DNA of 64,000 nucleotides from Rhizophagus clarus (taxonomy: Eukaryota > Glomeromycota > Glomeromycetes > Glomerales > Glomeraceae): contig BLAL01000310.1 of NCBI GenBank assembly GCA_015698045.1, positions 48,341-112,340 on the forward strand. Direction: 5' to 3'. How positions within the stretch are numbered: the stretch's first letter is position 1; each line of letters opens with the position of its first letter. A program made the translations under genes and the position numbers. Below are positions 12,543-24,223 of this stretch, piece after piece. The notes below the pieces were generated by a model. That model was not told where the DNA came from and did no database searches. It was given only the letters and a program-made list of their open reading frames with translations.

Positions 12543-12818
12543 TCAAGATAAATATATATACATACACGAGGAGGAAGGAGAAGATGAAGTTGATGATGGT
12601 TTTGGTTGTAATAAAAGAATTATATTTTTCTTTTCGTCTTCGGTAAGTAATTTATTCTGTAATATTAATTGACGGGCAGCTTCCCAACCATCTTTTTGAC
12701 TTTGTTCCGAACTTAATATTGAACAAGCTTCTTTAACGGCAAGTGCTACTATACGTGCTCTATTTATGTCTTCTCCTGCTGTATTTGCTATGTCCATTTC
12801 AGGTTCTTTAATTGGCAT
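12543..12818 (-). CDS. Small unknown protein, 91 residues as read
   Basis: The frame opens at ATG 12818 and has clearly coding-like content: an amphipathic, Ala/Glu/Lys-rich helical stretch (RARIVALAVKEACSIL, then GWEAARQLILQNKLLTEDEK) followed by a Ser/Pro-rich tail. No domain is recognised. The last eight residues (CMYIYLS region) look like translated intron: a perfect donor GTATGT starts at 12565, just after the Ser-rich tract, so a further exon may lie downstream on the minus strand; I could not find it with confidence. An acceptor-like context also precedes the ATG. Treat the two ends as uncertain and the central 75 residues as the supported part. Confidence 0.55.
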   Translation of the reverse strand: MPIKEPEMDIANTAGEDINRARIVALAVKEACSILSSEQSQKDGWEAARQLILQNKLLTEDEKKNIILLLQPKPSSTSSSPSSSCMYIYLS

Positions 12819-13024
12819 TACCTTCCTGTTGTATTGTTATTTATACATTTTTTAAAGAATAACAATTTTTTTTTTAAAAAAAAAAAAAAATAAAATAAAA
12901 TAAAATGAAAATGAATAATTTGGTAAAATATATATTTCATATATATGTATATATATATACATATTATATTTATTAATAATAATAATATTTATGTTACCGT
13001 TTTGTTATTTCAATATTTATATAC

Positions 13025-13055
<31 letters not shown>

Positions 13056-16000
13056 AAATTGCAAAACAAAAACAAAACGTCAAAATTCTATGGAGGATTT
13101 ATTGAGAGAAAAAAAAAAGAGTGAAAAGCCAAAAAAAAACCCAAAAATTATAATTAGATACCAGAAAATTCAAAATTTCACTACTATATGATGAAAAACG
13201 CGAACCAGTCTTTTAAGGTAATCCATTCTAGTTTTTAAATTGAAATTCCACGCCTAGGATGTTCTAGATGGTGGTTCTAGACCTCTCGATGTGCTTAATG
13301 ACATTTTCCTAATAGATGATTGTTTGTTTGTGTTAATGAGCACTGCATTTGTTCATTCATTAGGTGAATAATAGATTATATATTTATTTATTATTAACAA
13401 ACACGAAAACGGAAAAATTGAGAGCTATTGAATGCGATCGCTTGTTCTAGACTCTTAAGATCATCATCGTATGATTACGTTGATTATCATTTAGGTCTAG
13501 TTAAAAATTGAAAAATGCTGTAAAATTTGATTAATCTATTAAAAAGCGAATTTTTTTTTTTAATACGAATTTTGTCATACCTAAATATTGTGATCAAATA
13601 CTAAAATTATATAAAAGCGGGTAGTATGCACGTTTTCTTCAGAGAGCTCCCACTTTATACATTTCCTATAAAGTTGTGAGATCATCCTTTAAAAATTCTT
13701 ATATGTTGGTATTATATCCGTAAAATAATTGGATGGTAAATGATAAAGTTCTTTTATATAAATATACTGTATATATATATATATATGTATTTCTTTTCAT
13801 AGTGTAAAGGTAAATTAACCATCACGTGACATCTTGTGGGAACGAATTTTTTTGTCTGTGACCAAAAAAAAGTTTGAGATTAGTATTTTGATCCAGAACC
13901 AATTTATTCGGATTGAAACATAAAATCCTTCATTTGGATCGAAGAAACTAATTAGAATATCATTTTTGACTTATGACCTATATGCTAATTTTATTCACAA
14001 TTCATCCTATCAGATAAATATGATCATGAAAATTTCATGTATTTTATATTATGCATTCAGTTTATTTTCACATATAAACCGAGCCGAAAATTAATTGTTA
14101 TTTTTGATGGTAACAAACAGATATATATATAATATATATATATAGGTTTTGATAAAAATCCGAAAAAATCGTATATACGCATATATATATAACTTGCAGT
14201 AAAGTTAAGATCAGAATTTAATACAATTGAGAAGACTTTGAATTTCAGGCATTTCCAAATCAATGCTAGTTCATGATTTAGCTGCAAACGCAGTAATTGA
14301 AAAGAAGGGAGATTCTGAAATCAGTTTTTTTGTGACGATCATTGTATTGCGTGTAACGGCTTTAACGTATTAATCGCAGCATGCATTTAGCGCACGTGAA
14401 TTGATTTCAATTTTTAACTTTCAACTTTAATTTTTATGCTAACATCGACAAATTATTCAATTGTTATTTAAATTAAAAGAATAGCAGATAATAAAACTTT
14501 ACGAAGCTCATTTATTTGAAAAGCAAAAAAAAATAAGTTTGATGGAACATCATAAAACACATTGTACCATACAGCGCTGCATGCAAAACTCTCCTGAATC
14601 AATATCCCCCCTTAATGGCCTTAAAGTAGTAGCAATTTGAATTATTGAATACTATTTTCTTGAAAAGGTTTCTCGGTGCTAATTTTGGCCAAAATTTAAT
14701 ATTTGGCCAAAATTATTTTATTGTAATATCTCGGGATTTTTACTTTTTTTTTTTTTTTTGATAAACCTTTGATAAACCAGGGTACTGTATGCAGCGCTAT
14801 ACGATAAATATTTTGTCAATCGATGTCAATGCATAATAGACAAGGTCGTAAACAAATATTAAAAAATTTTTAAAAAAAGTGAGATTTTTATAAACTTTCT
14901 CGTGATTTACGTATGAGTGTAACATTATGACTTTGTATGGTACAGCTTTCAACTAAATTTTATGAACATACACTGAACTAACGCTAAAGATGGTTAAAAT
15001 GATCAAGAATTTTTTTTTTTTTAAAAAATAATAATAATAATAAATAATAACTTGGATTTCTCCTTGAAAAATTTTTTGAAATGTAGTACGTAAGTTATTA
15101 AAAATAATCGCATGTTTAAAATTAATTATATTCAAGGAAAACAATAAATATTTGTTTTATATTTTTGTAACTACCGCTAAATATGTTACATCATTTTAAA
15201 AAAAAAAAAAATGACATCATATTACATTATTCTCATTATTTTACAAACTTGGAGATCAAGATCAAAAATTCTTGATCGTCATAAAGTTTTATTCGAAGTA
15301 AATTTTAGGTGTCACAACTTTTTTTTTTTTTTGGATCGATTATTTTATATATTAAATTCTATAAAAAATTTAGCGCATGTATAAACAAAAATTATCAACT
15401 CATTAAAAATCATTAATTAATAATATATTAAAATTATTATAAAAATAACTTAATATTAAAATACATATTAAATACAAAATTATGAAATGTTATCGGTCGT
15501 ATATATTTCTTATTATGTCAAACTAAGAAATAACCTATGACTTTTTTTTTTTGACCCTATTCGGAAATGACTGATTACGATAAAAAGCTACGATATTCTA
15601 GAAGAATACATACGTAAAGTTAATAAAATCTCCTAATTGGATACTGTTGTTTTAAGACCATTGTTGTTATGATAATTTCTAATTTTGGTCATGAGGATAA
15701 GGAATCGGAGATGATCAGTTTTTGATTAAATATGTAAATTATGCGTATTTTTTTTCTGATAAAAGTGAATACACAAGTACTGCCTACTTATTAGTCTCAG
15801 AAATTCCTTAAAAAAAAAAAAATAATAATAATTCCTTTAAAAAGAAAATCTAAACACTTATTGTAGAACAACAGATTTGTTATTTAATGTACAATATTAA
15901 ATTATTCAATAACAATTTACATATTGATTCCTTTATATGTATGAGGATATTTATAAATTTATTTATAAATACCTATCATTATCTTCATTGTTATTTTCTA

Positions 16001-17879
16001 TGCATTTTTTTTTTTTACACATTACGGTTGAGATGAATTTGAGGTAGCATAATAATGTGTGTGTAGTACAAGTAAATAACAATAAGTCGGAATTATTATT
16101 TAATTTATAATTATTATGGAAAAGAAATGAAATCATCACGAACTTGAATTAAATTTTAATTTTTAGAGTCTACAAGGTAAAATTATTTGTTGTCATGTAA
16201 GAAGTATTTAATATCTATTGAATTGCAGGTGACAATACGACTACAATGGCGTAGTGGCGCAGCAACTCCTTTTCTCTTTTAGCTGAATATAATAAACGGA
16301 AAATTACGTGATTAACTACAAAAAAATTAAATATAATCGTTTTCAGCGATATTCACAAATGACTAGATAGATCATCTATTTGATAAGGTTTCAAAGATCA
16401 AATGCATTTTTTTTTAAATTTAGCAAATTCAATCAAAACTATTTATAGAAAATTCCGTAACACATTATCAGAAGTACCTTCCCAAATATGGATAAGATAA
16501 AGTTTATAAGGTTTCATGTAATTTTTTTCAAATATCACAAACATTGTTATTTTAATTACTTAAAATCCACAATTTTTTTTTTCAACAGAGGACTGTCCTA
16601 CATAATAAATTTTTTTATAATATTAAAAATAAACATATGTACACAGCATATGTATAAAGGTAATCGGCAAATCATTAAAAGAATTTAAGTATTACAAATA
16701 TATTTTATTATATTTTCAGTATATAGATACTTTGATCAATCTCAATTTGTTGGAATAATACAAAGTACAATTGGAATTATGAAACTTTGATAAGAAACAT
16801 AAATTCTCGCGCGTTATCACTGATATGTTACAATATATCGATTATTGATGAAGTTACACAAACAACGCATATGACAAAAAAATACTTGTTTTGGCGCGAC
16901 CTTTCTTTATTATTAAAACCTTATCAAAATTTGACGACTTTTTGTGTCATTATTTGAATGCAAATGAGAAGATCAGGAGATTAATCACAATGGTTACAAA
17001 GTTTTTTTTTTTTTTAATGAATAATAATTGGTGAATCGAAATTTTTAGTATAAAAAAAAAAAATGATTTCTTATTTGTAAATATATCACGATAAAAATAA
17101 ACAAAAAATGTGAAATGCACGCGATTTCGAAAAAATATATTTTTCAAATTTCCAAAAATTTTCTTATTAAAATATAAATTTGGTAGAAATGTAACATTAC
17201 ACTAAGGATATATAAATATATATAATAAAATTTCTATTTAAATGGAAAACAATCGATTTTATTTTTAATTATTATTTTATTAGTAAATACATCTAACCAC
17301 TTATGTTATTCCCTCCTCGTAAAAGATCTATAAACACGTCTATATTCAATTGGTGTAATAAATAATTGAACTTAATCAATGAGTAGTACATATTCCAGCC
17401 AGAGTACAATATATTTTTTTTTTCTTTTTTTTTTTTCCCCAGAATCTTCCAATCTTTTTTTTTTTTAACTATTTTCTTTTTTTTTTTAAAAAAAAAAAAT
17501 TAATTAAATTAAATAATTTATTTAATTAAAATTTCATTAATTATGAGCTGTGTAAAATAATCTCGATTTAGTTATAAACAAAACATGAGCCTTTTAAAAT
17601 AACGACTACTGCATTAATCTGTAATTTCATTATTCATTAGTAGATCTTATTAATAGGAAATTTTGATGTGATTTGAATCATTTTTTAAATTAAAAATTTA
17701 TTTCTGTTGGTCATTATTCAATTGTCCTATATTACAAATTATGTAATAGGAAAACAAGTTCCGTACATTTGGATTTTTAAAAATAAAAAGTTTATCCATT
17801 AGTTGTGCAACGAGATAAAATATATATATGACAATAAAAAAAGATTTAATGATCCGACTCGTTGTTAAATTATTCGGCT
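12819..17879. other. Long AT-rich gene desert
   Basis: Five kilobases with no supported gene. It holds AT microsatellites (near 12940, 13770, 14120), poly-A and poly-T runs (13020-13060, 14745, 15010, 17460-17500), and one inverted repeat near 14.6 kb listed separately. All open frames here are low-complexity Lys/Phe/Ile/Tyr translations of AT-rich DNA. Confidence 0.5.
14565..14803. repeat. Inverted repeat around TTGGCCAAAATT motifs
   Basis: The arm taccatacagcgctgcatgc starting at 14565 recurs in inverted orientation at 14787-14803 (14 of 17 bases match over the core). Between them are two copies of ttggccaaaatt (near 14686 and 14701) and a T run followed by a duplicated tgataaacc. It resembles a decayed MITE. 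Related ttggccagaatta motifs occur near 25,290-25,380. Confidence 0.4.
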
Positions 17880-18920
17880 ATGAGTAAACTAGACAAAAAC
17901 GAAGTTTCGCGCGCACAAATCTCTGAAGAAAGAGCGTGTGTTTTTATCGATTCTAGCGATCCTTTATGCCCTAACCAAGTCATAAATGGTAGTGGCCATC
18001 CATGCTTTAAACCTCCATTTCCGCCAACTATTAATCCAAGAGATTTAATAGCAAAACAATCCTCGAATGGTAAAATAATGGCGCGCGCTCCGAATGCATT
18101 TATAATTTATAGAAAATTATGCGTTGAAGCCGCTCGTTCGCATGGCTATTATTTACCCATGACTGTTATATCTTCCATGACTTCACAATCATGGGAAGAA
18201 GAATCTTCGGATGTGAAAGCAGAATATAAACGTATAGCGCAAGAGGCAAACAAATATCATAGAGAGATGTTTCCAAAAACTGGTCGACGCAAGAAACGAG
18301 AAAAATGGAATCTTGTTTCATTTCAACCAAAATCATGTTTACAAAAAGATTCTTCAAAAACAACAAATATCACAAATACCACAAGTACCGCAAATACCGC
18401 AAATAACAAACCTTTTATATCATCTTCATCATCCCAATCGAAGAAATTTTCTCCTTTATACGATAAATACGATAAATCACAATCACAATCAGATATGTCT
18501 TTTCAAAATCCAAACAATTCTATTAACATTACAACTGGAATTTCAAAATCTATTAATCCCGAAATAAACCCATCTAACCTCTCTCCTGATAATTATCGAG
18601 AAATATTTGGTTCAAAAGACATCGAACAATTTCAATCTACAGAAAAAGTTATTCCGGACCACCCCATAAATATGAATTCCCCGTTTAATTTAGAATTTTC
18701 GAGTTCGAATTTATCTTCCAATGGTTATTTTGATCTTGGAAATATGTATGAAGAAGGAATGTCTAATTGGAATGTACCACAAAATCGAGACGTCGATTAT
18801 GAGTCAAATAGTTTAGAGAATTCCAGCGTTAATACATCGGAGGGATTTGATTTACCTGATAATAATTTGAACGTTTCATTTTCCGTTATGATGGAATCAG
18901 ATTCTTATTTTGGCGTTTGA
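17880..18920 (+). CDS. MATA-type HMG-box protein A, single exon
   Basis: Probable sequence-specific DNA-binding protein of the fungal MATA_HMG class, 346 residues from the ATG at 17880 (a TTG in frame at 17862 is not needed). The HMG box covers about residues 65-132: it opens with RAPNAFIIYRK, continues through the Trp of SQSWEEES and ends with EYKRIAQEANKYHREMFP, all consensus features of the class. A basic nuclear signal GRRKKREKW follows at about 135-143. Before the box is a block FPPTINPRDLI shared with HMG gene C (FPPNITPKDLI), so A and C are close paralogues. The C-terminal 200 residues are Ser/Asn-rich and low in complexity, with an acidic end. No intron interrupts the box. Glomeromycotina carry many dispersed MATA_HMG genes; whether this one acts in mating is unknown. 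Confidence 0.9.
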   Translation: MSKLDKNEVSRAQISEERACVFIDSSDPLCPNQVINGSGHPCFKPPFPPTINPRDLIAKQSSNGKIMARAPNAFIIYRKLCVEAARSHGYYLPMTVISSMTSQSWEEESSDVKAEYKRIAQEANKYHREMFPKTGRRKKREKWNLVSFQPKSCLQKDSSKTTNITNTTSTANTANNKPFISSSSSQSKKFSPLYDKYDKSQSQSDMSFQNPNNSINITTGISKSINPEINPSNLSPDNYREIFGSKDIEQFQSTEKVIPDHPINMNSPFNLEFSSSNLSSNGYFDLGNMYEEGMSNWNVPQNRDVDYESNSLENSSVNTSEGFDLPDNNLNVSFSVMMESDSYFGV

Positions 18921-19814
18921 TATTTTATTAATATTGTATTTCTTTCTTATTTCTTTTAATTTTTAATACACAAAATTATATACATTTATTATCTAATACA
19001 TGTACTAATTTAACTTAATAAATTTTACAGAATATAATTAATTATTATTATTATCTTTATCATTATTTTTATTTTTTATTTTTATTTTTTATTTATTTGT
19101 TTCATTCTTATTTTTATTTTTGTTTTTTTTTTCATCATTCGTTATCTATTTATTTATTATTTTTTATTTTGCATGATGCAATTAAGATTATATATATTTA
19201 TATTCTATTTCTTCATTTCGTAGTTATAGACAAACCCATTTAATTACAATGCATTGAAAAAAATTTTAAGATATTTATTTAAGATAAAATAAAAAAAAAA
19301 GCGCAATAATATTTTTTTTATGATTAGTTTCAAAATATGATTTCATTGAAGGAAAAAAAAGAAAAGAAAAGAGAAAAGAAAACCGGAATTTGCCTGATTT
19401 TTTAAGGTATTCGTAACAATTTTTTGGTCTTAATAACTTTTGACTTCAAAATGTATTATCATTCAAATAAAGTTTTTTTTTTTCATTATTGTATATTTCT
19501 TTTTAGAATTACAATTTATGATAGATAATTACGAAAATATGATATATATAAGATACTTAATGTTATAATGTTAAGATATGCTTATTTACAAAATGTAATT
19601 TTAATGCGCTAAATGTTGCAGTATATTTTATGGTAAATAAAAATTACAGAAATCGCTTGTACATTTTGAGTAATTATCTTTTACCTTTATATGATAATTT
19701 ATCAAATATAATTCACTTATCTTGCAACCATAACGATTACTTTACCATAATGGACGATATTTATATTATTTCCAATAGTATTATATAACAACTCAGATCC
19801 AAAATATATTAATA

Positions 19815-20239
19815 TAGTGAACCCCCTCGGTTTTGTTCACTATAACGAACATTCACAATTTCTTTATAGTGAACTTTATATTAATACGTTTCTTTAAACG
19901 AAAGTATTTTATTAATTTTTGATTTCAAAACTCATTCTGTGTAATTGAACAAATGGATTATTTCTCAAAGCTTCTTTATTGTTTATTTCTAATTCTTCAA
20001 CCTCTTCTGTAACATATTTTTATTTTATTGGTATGAAGATGATAACAGACGGGAAAATCGCTAAACTATGTTTAATTACCAAAAGTAAACGAATATCCTC
20101 ATCACGTGATATTTAACCAATCAAATACGTCAAATATCACTCGTTTATAATAACGAAATAGCTAATTAAGTCTTTGCTATAATCTTTAATGATGAATATG
20201 AAATAAAAACTATAGGGTTCGTTATATTGAGGCCAACTG
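19815..20239. mobile_element. Pogo/Tc1-like MITE, about 425 bp
   Basis: The left end tagtgaaccccctcggtttt runs into tataacgaac; the right end, read on the minus strand, is cagttggcctcaatataacg. Both share the AGTxxxCCTC ... TATAACGAAC layout typical of pogo/Tigger-type termini. Both ends abut TA (19813-19814 and 20240-20241), the target duplication of the Tc1/mariner superfamily. The inside has no transposase frame, so the copy is non-autonomous. Confidence 0.6.
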
Positions 20240-20656
20240 TATCATGACTGTATAATGTCTATAATTTCTTTATGATATAAATAGTTCTATTTGGATTTCA
20301 TTAAGAATAAAACTTCTCAGCCATAATAAGATCCTGTACAACCAGAATAACTTCAACAATAAAAGTGATTCGCATATCTGTATTACCGACAAAAATTCTT
20401 CCCTCACGTGATCACAATAAAAATTTGTCACCCCGCACCACACCTTATGCGGTCAGTGGTTAAAAATCTATTTGTCACGTCCATATTCATCACATAGTTA
20501 ATTTCTTAATACCATAATGCCGGCCAAAAGTCACGCGAGGAAGAAAATTTGGTGCAATTGTCAATTGTACATATGAGCATATCTAATGATATCATGTGAT
20601 ATTCAATATAATGAATATAATCTCTGTTCTATATATCAGAAATAATATATATAGTG

Positions 20657-20733
20657 CAGTCAATTCTAAGAAGATGTGCATTTAGAGTGAGAAATTTTAT
20701 ACAATCATTACATATCTGGGAGAGAGTTGACTG
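20657..20733. repeat. 77-bp inverted repeat with CAGTCAAYTCT ends
   Basis: cagtcaattct at the left and the inverted form agagttgactg at the right enclose about 55 bases. Such ends resemble very short Tc1/mariner-type MITEs. TA follows the right end but not clearly the left, so this is only a likely element. Confidence 0.4.
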
Positions 20734-20940
20734 TAAAATTTTTAAAAAGTTCACTATATTCAAATATCAAGATTTTTGATTAATAAATGTACTATGAAGC
20801 AAAAATTTATTAAGGTGAAAAGGAGGAGCCTTGACTGTGCATCACCAACATGTCATGGTATATATTATATCTTCTTCCTCAAAATAATGCAATTACGCTT
20901 ACACAGGATTTAAGATATTTGTAAAAATAACAGACTATTT

Positions 20941-21100
20941 GATTCATTTTTTTTGACTGCGTATAATATAATTTTCATGCGCAATTATAAGCAGTCATAT
21001 ACAATTGTTGAGCATATAATTGCGGATGACTGTATATGAAAAATTCAAAAATGATCTGGGCAGATATTACTATGCGCATGAGCAGTCAAAAAATGAATTG
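20941..21100. repeat. 160-bp hairpin with GACTGC arms
   Basis: gattcattttttttgactgc at 20941-20960 pairs with gcagtcaaaaaatgaattga ending near 21101; the arms extend into a second matching patch (catgcgca at 20977-20984 and tgcgcatg at 21073-21080). Inner copies of gcagtcatata and gactgtatatga also face each other. This fits a foldback MITE. Confidence 0.5.
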
Positions 21101-21629
21101 ATTGTCCGCAAATAGCTGCAATTCAACTTTGTTCACATGACTGTGATCAATAAAGGTGAACCAATAAAAAAATTTTTTGACCAAAATTTTTTTAATATAT
21201 ATTCTTCCAATTTACTTTACCACGTTTTTTAAAGTGTTGAGTTAAAATAACTCTGATCATTTCAATTAACAATAAATTGAGTCATTAAATATAATAAGTT
21301 TAATAAAATATATTTTTTACTTTAATAAAAAATTAAACATTTTGCCAAAGTGACTTTTGGTAATACCGCTACAAGATAGATTTTAGTGAATTGTAACTAA
21401 ATTTCGTGGGAATTTATTGTTTTAAGACGTCAGATTGACCACAAAAACACAAACTCTTCTGGCCTTCTTTAACTTTTTTAAGTAATGTTGCAGAACAATA
21501 TATATAGTCCTTAAGTGATCTAATAATGGTAAATCACTAGTCGAAGGGAAGCAATTTTGTAAATTCTATAGAAACTTGCCCAATTTCTGTTGTATGCGCG
21601 TAATATCCATGGAATTTTCAATTTTTCTA

Positions 21630-21905
21630 GAAATTTAATGGAATTTGGACAGGTTTCCATCATGTATACTAGAATGTCTGCGTTGGAAATCAGAATATCT
21701 AGTACGTGCAATCATAGACTTATATCTAAATAAACTAAATTCTGGATTCTGGAAAGATCAAGAAAATGATGATGATAATATGTTTTTAATATTAGATTGT
21801 GGAACAGGATCTGGATGTATTCTTATTTCTGTATTACATTATATTTTATCTCAGAAGGTTCAACTTACAAAGATTATTTCACCTCATGTTTTTGGATTCA
21901 TCTAG
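21630..21905 (+). pseudogene. MTQ1: Fragment of a HemK/MTQ1 glutamine methyltransferase
   Basis: The frame contains ECLRWKSEYLVRAIIDLYLN and, after a short Asp-rich gap, LILDCGTGSGCILISVLHYI. The second block is the SAM-binding motif I of the HemK/PrmC/MTQ1 family (usually LDLGTGSGCIAIS). The first aligns with the family's VLIPRWETEYLV block, but the proline-arginine core is disrupted here. Sequence likeness stops at about 21,890, and the catalytic NPPY motif is not found downstream, so only the middle third of the gene is present. MTQ1 methylates the GGQ glutamine of the mitochondrial release factor, whose gene lies about 18 kb away at 1787-3977. A functional copy would have to be elsewhere. 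An exon of a diverged intron-rich gene is the alternative, but I found no partner exons. Confidence 0.6.
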
Positions 21906-22922
21906 TGAGTACATAAGATTAAAAAAAGATATCATTCAACTGTTAAAAATTAAGATTGTTGGAGAAACTAAAGGTTTGACATAAAACCAAAAAGGTGAAA
22001 TTTGACAAAACTATGATTAACTCTTATTAAAAAGCTGGAGAAACTCTGATGAAAAGTGAAACCTGCCGAAACTTATTAAAAATAATGAAATTGCTGAAGC
22101 TCTGGAAAATTTTGAAAGGTTTTAGACAGGAAAACCTAGACAGAATATTATTAAAAGACAAACTTAGGCAAAATACTTATCTTATTAAAAAGAATAATCT
22201 TTTCATAATCGACTATCATAGGAATTTTATTCAATAAAGCAAGTATTTTTATTGTATTAGCCTTTAGGCAGAGAATTTCAATCAGAATAACAACCAATTT
22301 CATAAAAAAAACTTAAGAGTAACTGATAAAAATTTCTCAACAATATTGCATTACATTTTGAATTACAACTTTAGATTATAACCTTGGTTGCAACTGTAGT
22401 GAAACCGTAAATTAAACTTACAAATGGTGTAATACTGGTGTAATATTATGACACATAGGTTTGCAACACTTACGACAGGTTACACGCTACCATAGATTTT
22501 TTTTGGCGAATAAGTTAAAATTATCTGAAATTCAGGTGCAAAATTTTTTTGGTAAGAGTGCCCCTCCCCTGTGTAGAATGCATTATGGCATCATATCCCT
22601 AAATGTACAAATTTATTCATTTCTGGTAATGGTATGTGTTAATAGACCAAAGGTTTATGACATATAGTTTATTTTTATTTACACATCTACCATGAGATAT
22701 TTAGGTTTTCACATATCTTTGATTGAAAAATTTATAATCATATGAAAAATATGAAAATATCAGTCAGTGGTCATTTCAGATCACTTGTCGATCACTAATT
22801 AAAATAATTTTGTGTAATCATAATTGAATATTTCATCATATAACATTTTTTAATACAATGTTTATACAAATTAAGTAAATTAATAGTTTGTCATGTGTAT
22901 TATAAATTTTTCGGTTAATAGA
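21906..22922. other. Non-coding stretch after the MTQ1 fragment
   Basis: Only short open frames (21799-21984, 22049-22237, 22461-22667) without recognisable domains. A short doubled motif tggtgtaata sits at 22,424-22,443. A stretch with more balanced base composition (22,440-22,640) may be the remnant of some mobile element but I cannot name it. Confidence 0.35.
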
Positions 22923-22924
22923 TA

Positions 22925-24221
22925 TTGAGTATGATATAACCTCCGATGTTGTATAGTATAGTTAATGAAAATCTATACAGTACAGTATTTTTCTATACAG
23001 TATAGCTTTTTTTTCTATATAGTATAGTTGCACATTAACTATACTCTGAGTATAGAAATTTTTTAATATCGTACTGACTATACTGCTATACTTTGTAATT
23101 TAGTATACATGACCCATAAGGTTGCTATTAGATTGTTTGATAGACTTTGCACATTCAATAAAAAATTTTTTTTAAAAAATTTTCTAACCACATTTATTAT
23201 TTATTTATGTATTTTAAGTAAGAAAAAAAAAATTTAATATTAGAAAAAAAGTGATAAATTATCAATATTTAAAATATCAAACATAGTCAATATAATAAAA
23301 TAATAAATTCAGCTTTAGTAATTTTACTACCTATAAAATAAACACCAATTTTAAAAATTTTCGATTAGCCTCATAAGTTTATCATCAAATAATTCTGGAG
23401 GACATATTGGTCACGTTCATGTTCTCTAAAAAACAAAAATTTTCAAGTAATGTTACCCTTGATCTTGGACTTTCAGGTAGGAGATACCTAGTATCTACAG
23501 TTAAAAAAAATGAATGAAATGTCAATAATGGTCCTATTATGTTTTTAACTTCCAATTTACAACACTTACTTTCCATTCCAAAATCTAAGGCCAAAATCTA
23601 TGTCCAGACGTTCAGATAAGTACCTATAAATAAAAAAAAAATAAATGAAATACTAATAACGCTTACTAACATTTCCCAAATCCCATTCCTTAATTCCTAT
23701 CTTTCATTGATTTTGAGTCCTAAAGTCCAATATCCAAGATATCAAAAGGAATATTAGTAAAATTTCACTAACTGCTAAAGTTCCTTAAATCCTGCTCTTT
23801 ACGCCAACTTTCACCTAATTAATGAGAACATGGTTTCATATAATGTGTTCTTACATAATCGTGTAGTAATTAAACCTTTTCTTTAAAAAAGAAAGCCATT
23901 TTTAATATAAAAAAATAAAAATAAAAAAATAAAAAAATTTTCAGCTGCTTAAAAATAAAATTCTTTTATTGAGAAAAAACAAAAAAAAAACAATTAAAAG
24001 AAATTTTCGGTTTAAATAACTCATAAAAAGTATTAAAATAAAAATTTAAAAATAAAAAATTGATTAATGAAAAGAAAAAAATGATCGATAAAATTTATCA
24101 ATCTTAAATGATCTACCATTAAAAAGTCCGAAGTATAGTTAGTATAAGATGCATCTTTTCTATACCGAGTATAGTTAGTACTTACTATACTATACAACAT
24201 TGGAGGTTATATCATACTCAA
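22925..24221. mobile_element. 1.3-kb non-autonomous DNA transposon with TA target site
   Basis: The terminal inverted repeats are about 38 bp. The left begins ttgagtatgatataacctcc and the right end is its reverse complement, with one mismatch before the shared atgttgtatagtatag. TA flanks both ends (22923-22924 and 24222-24223), pointing to the Tc1/mariner-like class. Just inside each terminus are clusters of short tatagtatag/ctatac motifs facing inwards, like subterminal transposase-binding sites. The inside is AT-rich; a 69-codon minus-strand frame at 23,385-23,594 does not resemble a transposase, so the copy is non-autonomous. Confidence 0.75.
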
Positions 24222-24223
24222 TA

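Larger units (their letters stand above)
18921..21629. other. Intergenic region with three short inverted-repeat elements
   Basis: No gene. AT-rich 3' flank of HMG gene A up to about 19,700, including T-rich tracts near 19,060-19,150. Then come a pogo-like element (19815-20239), a tiny inverted repeat (20657-20733) and a hairpin (20941-21100), listed separately. E-box-like cacgtg sites occur near 20105 and 20406. Confidence 0.45.
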
